DNA of 53,077 nucleotides from Anaerolineales bacterium. GTDB taxonomy: Bacteria > Chloroflexota > Anaerolineae > Anaerolineales > Villigracilaceae. This document shows positions 15,542 through 23,596 of the stretch, piece after piece. A program made the position numbers and the translations under genes. Under the pieces are notes generated by a model. That model ran no database searches and was not told the DNA's origin. It saw nothing but the letters and a program-made list of their open reading frames with translations. Numbering within the stretch: the first letter of the stretch is position 1; every line of letters begins with the position of its first letter. The stretch lies in contig JABARH010000035.1 in NCBI GenBank assembly GCA_019187665.1, forward strand, positions 1-53,077, written 5' to 3'.

Positions 15542-15792
15542 AAAAAGAATACGATTTCAGCAAAGGCAAGCGTGGAGCAGTTCGCCCTGCGCCGAAGGGA
15601 AAGACCCGCATTACCATTCGCATTGACGATGACATTCTGGATTGGTTTCGCGGTGAAGTAGACGCGGCAGGAGGCGGGAATTACCAAACGCTTATCAACA
15701 ATGCTTTACGCGAACACATCACGCGCCAGCAGGAACCCATCGAAGTAATTCTACGGCGGGTGGTTCGCGAAGAATTGCAAAGCGTTGCGTAG
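15538..15792 (+). CDS. brnA: BrnA-family antitoxin, copy 1
   Basis: This 84-residue protein has a basic N-terminus and a ribbon-helix-helix domain (ITIRIDDDILDWFRGE...NYQTLINNALREHI). BrnA binds BrnT and represses the shared promoter. The toxin-first order is typical of this family. The downstream 184 bp to the next module holds REP-like sequence (CGAAGGGGG repeats) and a promoter. Confidence 0.9.
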   Translation: MKKEYDFSKGKRGAVRPAPKGKTRITIRIDDDILDWFRGEVDAAGGGNYQTLINNALREHITRQQEPIEVILRRVVREELQSVA

Positions 15793-15919
15793 TCAGCAGA
15801 AAAGAATTCATCACCATGCCCTCTCCCCTGCGAAGCGCCTCTGAAGTGAAACGAAGGGGGTTGGGAGCCCACAGGGTGCTGTGCGAAGGGGGAACTGCTG
15901 ACATGTCTCAAAAAGCGCA

Positions 15920-15946
15920 TTGCCAAGTAGGAGGTTGGGGTAAAAT
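15920..15946 (+). promoter_or_regulatory. Promoter of the second module in cassette 2
   Basis: TTGCCA (15920-15925), a 15-nt spacer and TAAAAT (15941-15946) lie 30 nt before the antitoxin ATG at 15977. The spacing is a little short. Confidence 0.45.
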
Positions 15947-15976
15947 ATGGTGGTCGTTTACAGCAAGGAGTTTGAG

Positions 15977-16174
15977 ATGACAATGCAAGAGATTGAACAG
16001 GCAGTCACTGAACTATCCCAAAAGGAATTGGCGCGTTTCCGCGAGTGGTTTGAGGAATTCGATGCCCAAGCCTGGGATGACCAGATCGAACGAGATGCCA
16101 AGTCTGGCAAATTGGATAAGATTGCCGAAAAGGCAATCCAAGATTACCGCGCGGGGAAAGCCAAAGAGTTATGA
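15977..16174 (+). CDS. Small antitoxin of a RelE/ParE-type module
   Basis: This 65-residue, highly charged helical protein (MTMQEIEQAVTELSQKEL...EWFEEFDAQAWDDQIERDAKSG) matches the addiction-module antitoxins encoded just before RelE/ParE toxins. I start at ATG 15977, which has AAGGAG 7 nt upstream; an upstream ATG at 15947 directly abuts the -10 box. Its stop overlaps the toxin start by 4 nt. No DNA-binding motif is obvious, so autoregulation is uncertain. Confidence 0.75.
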   Translation: MTMQEIEQAVTELSQKELARFREWFEEFDAQAWDDQIERDAKSGKLDKIAEKAIQDYRAGKAKEL

Positions 16175-16428
16175 GGCATTTCGCCAGTCCTGAGTTTTGG
16201 GAACGATACAAGAAACTCCCTGATTCCATTCAAGAGCTGGCAGACAAGAACTTTGAATTACTCAAAGCCGATTCTAAGCACCCATCCCTGCATTTGAAGA
16301 AAGTTGGAAAGTATTGGTCTGTGCGAGTGGGACGAAAATACCGTGCGGTTGGTGTCGATGTAGAAGAAGGGATAGTATGGTTCTGGATCGGTACACATGC
16401 CGAGTATGATAAATTGGTGGAAGCGTAG
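16171..16428 (+). CDS. RelE/ParE-fold toxin
   Basis: This 85-residue protein has RelE-superfamily features: FWERYKKLPDSIQELADKNFELLK helices, then HPSLHLKKVGKYWSVRVGRKYRAVGV strands with a basic core and a C-terminal WFWIGTHAEYDKLVE strand. Such toxins cleave ribosomal mRNA or poison gyrase. It overlaps the antitoxin gene by 4 nt and is followed 4 nt later by the cassette terminator. Confidence 0.88.
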   Translation: MRHFASPEFWERYKKLPDSIQELADKNFELLKADSKHPSLHLKKVGKYWSVRVGRKYRAVGVDVEEGIVWFWIGTHAEYDKLVEA

Positions 16429-16432
16429 ATTG

Positions 16433-16464
16433 AAAATCCGAAGTCGTGTGGCTTCGGATTTTTT
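16433..16464 (+). terminator. Rho-independent terminator closing cassette 2
   Basis: AATCCGAAG (16435-16443) pairs with CTTCGGATT (16452-16460), followed by a T-run. It is the same element as at 14876. Confidence 0.9.
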
Positions 16465-16475
16465 ATTGGGGCAGA

Positions 16476-16724
16476 AAAACCCCTCTCCCGTCTACCACTC
16501 GCTACGCTCGGGTATGCTTCGCGATCCCCCAAGGGGAAGATGCCAATCCATCATCGAACAAAATCTTTCCCATGGAAATTCAATAAAATCATCAACCGAT
16601 CAGCCCCCCTTCCCACCCTTCGACAGGCTCAGGGCAAGTTTGGGAAGCGCGGCGCTGAGCGTGCCGAAGCGGGCGGGGGGATAGGTCAACCGTCGTGCCC
16701 ATCATTACGGTTATCTGGGTGAGG
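16476..16724. repeat. Cassette repeat, copy 3
   Basis: Nearly identical to copy 2. It begins 12 nt after the cassette-2 terminator and ends about 30 nt before the promoter of brnTA copy 2. Confidence 0.95.
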
Positions 16725-16752
16725 TCCAACCAAAAACAGGGGATTTGCAGTC

Positions 16753-16781
16753 TTGCGCCTGTGTACATTTGTGCATATAAT
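16753..16781 (+). promoter_or_regulatory. Promoter of brnTA copy 2
   Basis: TTGCGC (16753-16758), a 17-nt spacer and TATAAT (16776-16781) repeat the copy-1 promoter; the -10 again ends 8 nt before the ATG. Confidence 0.75.
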
Positions 16782-16789
16782 GGCGGGTA

Positions 16790-17059
16790 ATGAGTTACGA
16801 ATGGGATCCCAACAAGGAAAAATCGAACTTCAGAAAACACGGCATTAAATTCGCGGATGCTGTGGGAGTCTTTGAGGATGAGAACGCCATCACGATTGAA
16901 GACGATGATGCAAGAGAAAGCCGCTTCATCACCATCGGCATGGACTTTTTGAACCGCATCCTGGTTGTGGTTTATACGTTTCGTAACATTGTTATTCGGA
17001 TCATTTCCGCGCGAAAAGCGACCGCGCGTGAAAGAAAGATATACGAGGAGCAGAGATGA
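16790..17059 (+). CDS. brnT: BrnT-family toxin, copy 2
   Basis: This 89-residue BrnT differs from copy 1 (15272-15541) at only two residues (Ala to Thr and Ser to Asn, both near the middle). The promoter and flanking bases are equally conserved, so the duplication is recent or kept homogeneous by gene conversion. Identical antitoxins would cross-neutralise both toxins. The ATGA overlap with brnA is kept. Confidence 0.92.
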   Translation: MSYEWDPNKEKSNFRKHGIKFADAVGVFEDENAITIEDDDARESRFITIGMDFLNRILVVVYTFRNIVIRIISARKATARERKIYEEQR

Positions 17060-17310
17060 AAAAAGAATACGATTTCAGCAAAGGCAAGCGTGGAGCAGTT
17101 CGCCCTGCGCCGAAGGGAAAGACCCGCATTACCATTCGCATTGACGATGACATTCTGGATTGGTTTCGCGGTGAAGTAGACGCGGCAGGAGGCGGGAATT
17201 ACCAAACGTTTATCAACAATGCTTTACGCGAACACATCACGCGCCAGCAGGAACCTATCGAGGTGATTCTTCGGCGGGTGGTGCGTGAAGAGTTGCAAAG
17301 CGTTGCGTAA
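17056..17310 (+). CDS. brnA: BrnA-family antitoxin, copy 2
   Basis: This 84-residue ribbon-helix-helix protein differs from copy 1 by a single residue in the DNA-binding domain (Leu to Phe in NYQTFINN). Synonymous changes cluster at the 3' end. Downstream similarity to copy 1 stops just after the gene, where a HicBA module replaces the RelE module. Confidence 0.9.
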   Translation: MKKEYDFSKGKRGAVRPAPKGKTRITIRIDDDILDWFRGEVDAAGGGNYQTFINNALREHITRQQEPIEVILRRVVREELQSVA

Positions 17311-17383
17311 TCAGCAGAAAACTACCCCTCTTCATTTCCCTCTAACGCTAAAGGGTTCTTCGCGAAGGGATAAACATGAGAGG

Positions 17384-17389
17384 TATAAT
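17384..17389 (+). promoter_or_regulatory. -10 box of the hicBA module
   Basis: TATAAT lies 25 nt before the hicB start, leaving a short leader that contains the AAAGG ribosome site. Confidence 0.5.
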
Positions 17390-17414
17390 ACCGTCAATCT
17401 TCGAAAGGATGAAA

Positions 17415-17627
17415 ATGACAAAGGAATTCAACGTTGTGATCGAACGAGACGAGGAAGGTTATTACGTTGCCAGCGTCCCTGAATTGCAGGGATGTCACAC
17501 ACAAGCCAAGTCATTGGATAAACTGATGGAGCGAATCCGTGAGGCGATTGAGTTATGTCTCGAAATGGAAGGGGATATTGTCTCTAACGAGTTCATCGGC
17601 GTGCAAAGGATTGCCGTTGAAGTATGA
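17415..17627 (+). CDS. hicB: HicB-family antitoxin
   Basis: This 70-residue protein has the HicB partial RNase H fold (FNVVIERDEEGYYVASVPELQGCHTQAKSLDKLMERIREAI). It neutralises HicA. ATG 17415 is chosen because AAAGG is 6 nt upstream; ATG 17409 directly abuts that site. There is no added DNA-binding domain, as in short HicB forms. Antitoxin precedes toxin, with a 4-nt overlap. Confidence 0.92.
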   Translation: MTKEFNVVIERDEEGYYVASVPELQGCHTQAKSLDKLMERIREAIELCLEMEGDIVSNEFIGVQRIAVEV

Positions 17628-17854
17628 TGGTGAAAATGGCGCGGCTGACAGGGCAGGACGTTATCGCCGCATTGAAAAAGGCGGGATTTGAAGTTTTGCG
17701 TATCAAAGGCAGTCATCATTTTATGGGACACACAGACGGCAGGCGAACCGTTGTGCCTGTGCATCGCGGCGAAATTATCGGTCCAGGGTTGATGCTGAAA
17801 ATCCTGCGCGACTGCGAGATCGAGCGCGATGAATTTATGAAGTTGACGAAATGA
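17624..17854 (+). CDS. hicA: HicA-family toxin
   Basis: This 76-residue mRNA interferase has the double-stranded-RNA-binding-like HicA fold: LTGQDVIAALKKAGFEVLRIKGSHHFM, with the catalytic histidine in GSHHF, then VVPVHRGEIIGPGLMLKILRD. It cleaves mRNA independently of ribosomes and is held by HicB. An alternative start 4 codons downstream is possible. The cassette terminator follows its stop by 11 nt. Confidence 0.92.
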   Translation: MMVKMARLTGQDVIAALKKAGFEVLRIKGSHHFMGHTDGRRTVVPVHRGEIIGPGLMLKILRDCEIERDEFMKLTK

Positions 17855-17865
17855 AGAAAGTTAGG

Positions 17866-17897
17866 GAAATCCGAAGTCGTGTGGCTTCGGATTTTTT
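17866..17897 (+). terminator. Rho-independent terminator closing cassette 3
   Basis: AATCCGAAG and CTTCGGATT pair and are followed by a run of T; third copy of the cassette terminator. Confidence 0.9.
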
Positions 17898-17906
17898 ATT
17901 GGGGCA

Positions 17907-18130
17907 GAAAAACCCTCTCCCGTCTACCACTCGCTACGCTCGGGTATGCTTCGCGATCCCCCAAGGGGGAGATGCCAATCCATCATCGAACAAAATCTTT
18001 CCCATGGAAATTCAATAAAATCATCAACCGATCAGCCCCCTTCCCACCTCTCGACAGGCTCAGGGCAGGTTTGGGAAGGGCGGGGGGATAGGTCAAGCCG
18101 TCGTGCCGATTATTACGATTCTCGGGGTGA
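17907..18130. repeat. Cassette repeat, copy 4 (internal deletion)
   Basis: Matches copies 2 and 3 but lacks about 25 bp around the CTGAGCGTGCCGAAG arm. It is the right edge of the toxin-antitoxin array and ends 28 bp before the stop codon of the convergent defence operon. Confidence 0.95.
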
Positions 18131-18158
18131 GATCAAACCGAGACGCCAGACTCAAACT

Positions 18159-20708
18159 CTATTTGATTTTATATTCCGCCATGTTCTCAAACACGGCGCG
18201 ATATTCGTCAGGTCTCAAGACCGTATCGTACAAGCCAATGTCTTTCCCTGCATGTTTGTCCACGCCCGCGTAGACGAGGCTGGCGTCTTCGTAGCGTTTG
18301 AATTTGAAGACGGCATCGTTCATCAGCGCGGAGTTGAAGACGTTGAGGCTGACGAGCAGTTCAAAATCTTTCACTTCCAAGCCCGTGACTCTTTTGAAGA
18401 GACCAGGCTCCAGTTTGGTGATGACATCGCGCAAGGTTTCTTCGCGGTAGTCGGTGAGGTACATGAAGACGGGGACGCGCGTGGCGAACTTGATTAATTT
18501 TTCTTGAATCAGTTTGCGCTTGCTCTTGTATTCCTTTTCGGCTTCGGTCAGTTCGCGCTTTTGCTTTTCGGTCAGTTCCTGGTCGTTGGCGTCGCGTTTG
18601 GCTTTCTTGACCGCTTCGGATTTGTTGATGATGGTTTCGATGTCTTGATTGAGATTGCGGAAACCTTCGATGCTCATCAGCGCGTCCATCGCCAGTTGAT
18701 TTGCCATGAGTTTGGAGAGCGTTTCGTTATCCACGTTGACAAGCAGGGCGCTCTCCCATCTTCGCGCAAGCAGGGTGGCGGTGGTGCCGCTCATGGCGAT
18801 GTCGAGGATGCCCGCCGCGTCAATCTGTTTCATGGATGAGCCGTCGTAGGCGAGGACGGGCAAAAAGTTGATGAACTCCGCCACTTTGGCTTCCGCGCTG
18901 GTTCGTTCGTCCACGTTGAGGCGCGCGGCGTATTCGGCGATCTGGCGCAGGGCGCGGTCGGGGGCGAAGTCGAAGACGTAACATTCCTGCTTGATGACTT
19001 CTTCGGCGTTGGGATGCAAGCCGTCGGGGTTGTTCACCGTCCACGGCGATTGGACGCGGAAGGCGGCTTGAAAATAGGTTTCGGGGCTGGAGGAATTGCG
19101 GAGCATGAAGATGCCCGTCCAGGGTTTGACGGTGACGCCTGTGGTGAGTTTGCCGCACGAGAGCGTGATGGTTTTCGTTTCGAGCGGGTTGCCCATTTCT
19201 TGATAAACAGGCGGCAGGGCGTCCACGCCGATGCCCGCAGATGCGCCCGCCGCGACAATGACTTTGTAGTCGTGATAGAACTTGTTTTGTTTTTGCGCCA
19301 GTAAATTTGACATGGCATGACACGCCGCCACGCTGGGCAAAAACCAAAAGGTGTGCGAAAGCAGATTGAGCAGGCGCACGTCCGAGAAGGGCATGGGCGG
19401 CTTCTTCGCGCCGAGTTTGAGGTTATCCACCGTAGTTTCGAGGAACGCGCCGCGAATCAGGTCGAGCCATTTTTGCACTTCATCTTCATATTTGAAACGC
19501 GCCAGCGCTCCCGCGCCTTCGGCAGAGAAGAAGACGTTGAGGTCGAACTCGTTGAAGTCGCCCTGCATGGCAATCTCGCGAATCGAATCGGGCAGTTGGT
19601 AGGTGAGCAGAACCATGCGCGGGAGCATGGCGTAGGGGTTGGGCGTTTTCGTCCAATTGGCTTTGGCGCGTTGCTCGTCCGAATAGGTCCAGTTGAAGAT
19701 TTGTTCTTCGATGAATTCGCCCGAAGCGATGGCGCGGAAGGGCGTGCCTGAGAGATAGAGATAATGGTCGGTGGTGATGGGCAGGATGTCTGCGATTTCT
19801 TCGTTTGTGTCTTTCAGGTATTCGGCGCCTTCGCCCTGCGCGAATTTAATTTCGTCTTTGTCTTCGGCTTCAAACAGGTCTTTGGCTTTGTCGCGCCACG
19901 CGCCGTAGTGATATTCGTCGAGGATGACGCAATCCCAATTCGTTTCGTGAACCCATTCGTTCTTGGCTTTGACTCCGCCCGTGCTTTTGTTTTTGCCCAA
20001 ATAATCTTGAAACGAGCCGAAGCAGACGATGGGCTGGCGCTTGTCCGCGTCCGCGTAGGACAAACCGTCGGGCGAGATGAACTGCCAACCCTTAAAGTCG
20101 AGATGCGTTTTCAGGTCTTCATCCCAGGCGCTTTGCACGGCGGGCTTGAAGGTGAGGACGAGAATCTTCTTCCAGTTCATGCGTTTGGCGAGTTGATAGG
20201 CGGCGAAGGTTTTGCCGAAACGCATTTTGGCGTTCCACAAAAAGTGCGGTGTCTTGCGTTTGTTGGCGCGTTCTTTTTTGAAGTCTTCAAAATAGGCGGC
20301 GGTCTGTTGCACGGCGGCGCGTTGTTCGGGGCGCATGGAGAAGTTATGCGGACGGCTTTCTGCGTGGGTCTCGCCCGTTTTGACGGCGAGATAGGCGGCT
20401 TGCAGTTCCTTCACCGAACACGCGAACCATTCGCCCTCGGGATTTTGGACGCCCATGCCGCGCAGTTGACGGTGAATTTCGTGGTCGTCGAAGACCGTGC
20501 CGTCGTGCTTCATGGCGGTTGCTTCAAAGACGATGCGATACGGCGCCGCGCCTGGTCTCAGCGTGGGATATTGCGCCGCGACTCGTTCTTGCGCGTTTTT
20601 GGCGGTGTAGCCCACTTTGAGCAGACCCGTGTACTGCGGGTGGGTGTCTTCGTAGGCGTAGATGGCAGGCGTTGCCGCAGGGCGCGGGGGGAAGAAGTTG
20701 TCAGTCAT
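18159..20708 (-). CDS. GIY-YIG (T5orf172-type) nuclease fused to an SF2 helicase; restriction-like effector
   Basis: This 849-residue protein starts with a T5orf172/MUG113-like GIY-YIG domain (residues about 15-110: AIYAYED, GLLKVGYT, and the family's closing EWF in PEGEWFACS). An SF2 helicase core follows: motif I as AKMRFGKTFAA, an unusual Walker A lacking the GxGKT glycines; motif II as LDEYHYG; motif III LSGTPFRA; a motif VI-like FQAAFRVQSPW. A charged coiled region near residues 660-730 and a helical tail complete it. It is the last gene of a minus-strand operon with two methylase proteins and a DarT-DarG fusion, so DNA translocation and cleavage of unmodified DNA is the likely role (inference). 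ATG 20706-20708 with AAAAGG upstream is preferred to a GTG eight codons earlier. Confidence 0.8.
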   Translation of the reverse strand: MTDNFFPPRPAATPAIYAYEDTHPQYTGLLKVGYTAKNAQERVAAQYPTLRPGAAPYRIVFEATAMKHDGTVFDDHEIHRQLRGMGVQNPEGEWFACSVKELQAAYLAVKTGETHAESRPHNFSMRPEQRAAVQQTAAYFEDFKKERANKRKTPHFLWNAKMRFGKTFAAYQLAKRMNWKKILVLTFKPAVQSAWDEDLKTHLDFKGWQFISPDGLSYADADKRQPIVCFGSFQDYLGKNKSTGGVKAKNEWVHETNWDCVILDEYHYGAWRDKAKDLFEAEDKDEIKFAQGEGAEYLKDTNEEIADILPITTDHYLYLSGTPFRAIASGEFIEEQIFNWTYSDEQRAKANWTKTPNPYAMLPRMVLLTYQLPDSIREIAMQGDFNEFDLNVFFSAEGAGALARFKYEDEVQKWLDLIRGAFLETTVDNLKLGAKKPPMPFSDVRLLNLLSHTFWFLPSVAACHAMSNLLAQKQNKFYHDYKVIVAAGASAGIGVDALPPVYQEMGNPLETKTITLSCGKLTTGVTVKPWTGIFMLRNSSSPETYFQAAFRVQSPWTVNNPDGLHPNAEEVIKQECYVFDFAPDRALRQIAEYAARLNVDERTSAEAKVAEFINFLPVLAYDGSSMKQIDAAGILDIAMSGTTATLLARRWESALLVNVDNETLSKLMANQLAMDALMSIEGFRNLNQDIETIINKSEAVKKAKRDANDQELTEKQKRELTEAEKEYKSKRKLIQEKLIKFATRVPVFMYLTDYREETLRDVITKLEPGLFKRVTGLEVKDFELLVSLNVFNSALMNDAVFKFKRYEDASLVYAGVDKHAGKDIGLYDTVLRPDEYRAVFENMAEYKIK

Positions 20709-20737
20709 TGGATTTACCTTTTGCCATGACACGGCGG

Positions 20738-20852
20738 GGAATAAATTCCTGCCTCAGTTCATGAAAATCCGCTGAAGCGGATTCCGCGCAATCAGCCCGC
20801 AGGGCTTCCATGCCCTGAGCGAGGGATTTATCCCGAACGAATATCCCGAACG
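20738..20852. repeat. Inverted-repeat element in the operon gap
   Basis: The 164-bp gap between the methylase and helicase genes holds a repeat bounded by GGAATAAATTCC and GGGATTTATCCC, with internal palindromes ATCCGCTGAAGCGGAT and GCCCGCAGGGC. Its minus-strand translation (DKSLAQGMEALRADC) is a known type of repeat-derived false peptide. No gene is present. Confidence 0.65.
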
Positions 20853-20872
20853 AACCCTGCCCGCATAGTTCG

Positions 20873-22420
20873 TTACTCATCGGCTTCGGCTCCAACCGTG
20901 CGAATCTTGGAATCAATAAATTCCCATTCATCTTTTGTAATACCCCATCGCTTGCAAAGCATTTCGTCTGTATATTCACCTTCATATTTCCCTAATTCAG
21001 GTACAAACACAAAATTTTGTTTTGTAACATGTTGTGACACCACGGTTTGCAGCAAAAGGAATCTTACAATCTTTGTGAAAAGATATGACCTGAACGACAG
21101 CACTTCTGTTTTTGTTGAAAAAGCACATGCAACCAACCACGATTCTGTGCAACATTCTCCAGGCTTTGCGATTCTCACATTTGCATCATAATAAAAGGCA
21201 ACAGGTTTAGAGAAATCGGTTTGACCTGCTATTGGAGCAGGTGGTATCAGGAGTTTCCATTTTTCTAACAAGTCTTGTTCATCTTTTACATCTGATTGGC
21301 TTGCATATTTTAAACCTATTCTTTGTGTAAACCAACACGGAACTCCTTTGGTTTTCGGCTCGTAATTGGTTGGCAATCCGAAAGGTTTTCTGGAAGAAAT
21401 CAAATCACTTAAGAATTTATTGCCTTTGTTCTTTTCAATTACTTTGTGAACAATCGATGCTCCTTTGCCGTGTCTAACGAATGTATCAAACTCATCAAGT
21501 TGTCGAATTGAAACAATTTTTTCTCCTTGGTGGAAGTTAGTTACTTCGCAAAGCCCTTCAGAATCACGTTCCCAAAGAAAATAACAAACACCACCAGCAA
21601 TATCTACGCCAGGAAAGACATCGGCGCTATTTTCGAAATCAGTCAATTTGCGAATTCCCTTATCGGAGAGCATACTTTCGCGAAATTCATCCAACCCCTT
21701 TCCGCCCGCAAACCAACGGGCAGGAATAATCATCGTTAAATACCTAGGTTGAAGTTTTTTTGCCTGTTCAACAAATCTTTGATAGATAGGTGAGGCACTT
21801 CTACCAAAACCTGCATCGCTCAACTGATACGGTGGATTACCGACAATGACATCGAATTTCATGTTTGCAAACTCCTTGCTTCGTCCGCCAAACAGGGCGA
21901 GCGGGTCATCGGTGTGAATGAACTGATAGGCGTGGCTTTCGAGCGTGGGGTCGCGGTCGTATTCGTGCAAACTCGCGCCGCAAAATTTACAGCGCTCGCC
22001 CTCCCACTCGTGAATCATGCGCTTGAAAATAATATTGCCGTCCGCGTCGTCAAAGCCTTCGCAGACCGAATACTTGCCGTTCGCCTTCTTCGAGCAATAC
22101 ACACTGCGGCGCGAGAGCAGGGCGGTCATGTCGGTGATGGCGATGCCGAACAACTGCTTGGTGAAGATGTGGTTGCGGCGCTTCTGCGGGTCGGGGAACG
22201 CGTCTGCCAGCCCCGTCATTAATCGCTTGGCGATCTCGCGCAAAAAGACTCCCGTCTTGGTGGCGGGGTCAAGGAAGGTGACGTTCGGGTCGCGCCAGAT
22301 TTCTGCGGGGAGCAGGTCCAGCATCTGGTTGGCGATGCTCGGCGGCGTAAAGACCTCGTCGCTGGAGAGGTTGGCGAGGCAGGTGAGGACATCGGGGTTG
22401 TAGGTGGGGAGCATGGTCAT
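20873..22420 (-). CDS. Eco57I-type N6-adenine DNA methylase
   Basis: This 515-residue protein has motif X ([18 protein letters not shown]), motif I ([15 protein letters not shown], a variant of the usual acidic-GTG form) and motif IV NPPY ([14 protein letters not shown]). A cysteine-rich insert ([12 protein letters not shown]) lies between motifs I and IV. The C-terminal ~300 residues look like a target-recognition region. It should methylate adenine to protect host DNA. Its ATG overlaps the stop of the DarT-DarG gene (ATGA). The 3' half (about 20873-21800) is clearly AT-richer than the 5' half, suggesting the recognition domain was exchanged. The missing glycine in motif I may reduce activity or require the companion methylase fragment. 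Confidence 0.85.
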   Translation of the reverse strand: MTMLPTYNPDVLTCLANLSSDEVFTPPSIANQMLDLLPAEIWRDPNVTFLDPATKTGVFLREIAKRLMTGLADAFPDPQKRRNHIFTKQLFGIAITDMTALLSRRSVYCSKKANGKYSVCEGFDDADGNIIFKRMIHEWEGERCKFCGASLHEYDRDPTLESHAYQFIHTDDPLALFGGRSKEFANMKFDVIVGNPPYQLSDAGFGRSASPIYQRFVEQAKKLQPRYLTMIIPARWFAGGKGLDEFRESMLSDKGIRKLTDFENSADVFPGVDIAGGVCYFLWERDSEGLCEVTNFHQGEKIVSIRQLDEFDTFVRHGKGASIVHKVIEKNKGNKFLSDLISSRKPFGLPTNYEPKTKGVPCWFTQRIGLKYASQSDVKDEQDLLEKWKLLIPPAPIAGQTDFSKPVAFYYDANVRIAKPGECCTESWLVACAFSTKTEVLSFRSYLFTKIVRFLLLQTVVSQHVTKQNFVFVPELGKYEGEYTDEMLCKRWGITKDEWEFIDSKIRTVGAEADE

Positions 22421-23595
22421 TTCCCCAATAAAAAGGCTCTAGTCAAAAATTCAGGAGCGATGGTTTGTTCCTGCGGCAGATAAATAGAGGCTTGCACGCT
22501 CATTTTTGAAAGGTACTTGCACATTAACGGTCCCATGTCTTTCCAGTCCAACCCGCCCAACCCACAGCCGAGCGCGGGCATGGCAATAGATTGAATCCCT
22601 GCGATTTTGTAATTGTCCACTAGCCATTGCAAGCCTTTTTCGATTCCTGCGAAGTCCGAACCTTCCTTCCAATGATTTTTGGTTGCGAAAAGCAGGAACC
22701 ATTTATTTGCGTTCGGGTTAGGCAAGGAAAACGGCTCATCCGCCAAGTCTTCGTCCAGCGAGGCTTCACGTTTGTACAAATAAGGCTTGCCCATCGTCAG
22801 TGTTTTGTCTTTGCACACATCCTGATACACGACATACATATCGGGGAATTGATATTTCGCGCGCGAAGCCAGTCCCTTGCCCATCACGCCCACGGTGTTC
22901 ACGCTCACGGTCAGCGTCTGCATCTGCGAAAAGAACATGTCGCCGTCCACCCACGATAATTTATCCGTGATCGCGCCGTGTCTGCGCGGCTGGAAGAACA
23001 TGTGCGGCTCAACGACAACTTCTACGGGATAGGGGAGTCCGCTCAATAGCGGGCGAATTTTCTCTGCAACTGACGAGTTTGCAACATACACAGAATGAAT
23101 CTCTGCGGGTGAAATACCTGTTGGCACAAGGCACTCCGCCATGATTTTGCGCTTTGAGCCGTCTTCGGTCGTCCACCAATCGCTGTTGATGATGCGCCAG
23201 TATTCGCCATTGATATCTTTCAAGCCTGTTTTCACATCTACAAGCGAAGATAACGAATGTGCCGCATTGCCCAGTGAAATGAACGCGTCTTTAGCGTCCA
23301 AAATTTGCGGCTTAACTCCCAGGATAACCACGTCTTTTTTATCGGCTTCGCTCAACACTTTGTAAAGCATGGGGTTGCGCGGCTGGAAGTAAACATTCGC
23401 ATACTCCCACAGACTCTTTTTGTCGGGGGTTAATATCCGCTCTCGATTGGCGACAATTTCCGCGTTATAGACAGGCGTAAAGGGAACGCCCAGCGCCTGC
23501 ACTTGCCGATGAGAAAGAATCCCGTATTGAAACATGGAAGGAAGATTGTTGATGTGTGTGATATAGAAAAGGCTTTTGATCGCTGGCTTTGCCAT
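22417..23595 (-). CDS. DarT-DarG fusion: DNA ADP-ribosyltransferase joined to a macrodomain
   Basis: Residues about 6-205 match DarT (DUF4433): [20 protein letters not shown] with the NAD-site His/Asn, then [13 protein letters not shown], then KIMAECLVP with Glu154 at the catalytic glutamate position. Residues about 215-380 match the DarG macrodomain: [24 protein letters not shown] and [16 protein letters not shown]. DarT adds ADP-ribose to thymidine in single-stranded DNA; DarG removes it and binds DarT. Normally these are two adjacent genes; here one 392-residue chain carries both, and the DarG C-terminal DarT-binding region is absent. It begins 1 nt after the methylase-fragment stop and overlaps the next gene by 4 nt, so it is embedded in a modification-restriction operon. 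Domain calls are strong; activity and regulation are inferred. Confidence 0.88.
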   Translation of the reverse strand: MAKPAIKSLFYITHINNLPSMFQYGILSHRQVQALGVPFTPVYNAEIVANRERILTPDKKSLWEYANVYFQPRNPMLYKVLSEADKKDVVILGVKPQILDAKDAFISLGNAAHSLSSLVDVKTGLKDINGEYWRIINSDWWTTEDGSKRKIMAECLVPTGISPAEIHSVYVANSSVAEKIRPLLSGLPYPVEVVVEPHMFFQPRRHGAITDKLSWVDGDMFFSQMQTLTVSVNTVGVMGKGLASRAKYQFPDMYVVYQDVCKDKTLTMGKPYLYKREASLDEDLADEPFSLPNPNANKWFLLFATKNHWKEGSDFAGIEKGLQWLVDNYKIAGIQSIAMPALGCGLGGLDWKDMGPLMCKYLSKMSVQASIYLPQEQTIAPEFLTRAFLLGK

Positions 23596-23596
23596 T

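Noticed and set aside
13721..18130. Integron with attC sites
   Set aside because: No tyrosine integrase is present and the repeats lack the paired 7-bp attC core sites; only the layout is integron-like.
20701..20985. 94-residue minus-strand ORF between methylase and helicase genes
   Set aside because: Its protein is the translation of an inverted-repeat element plus the end of the methylase gene in another frame.
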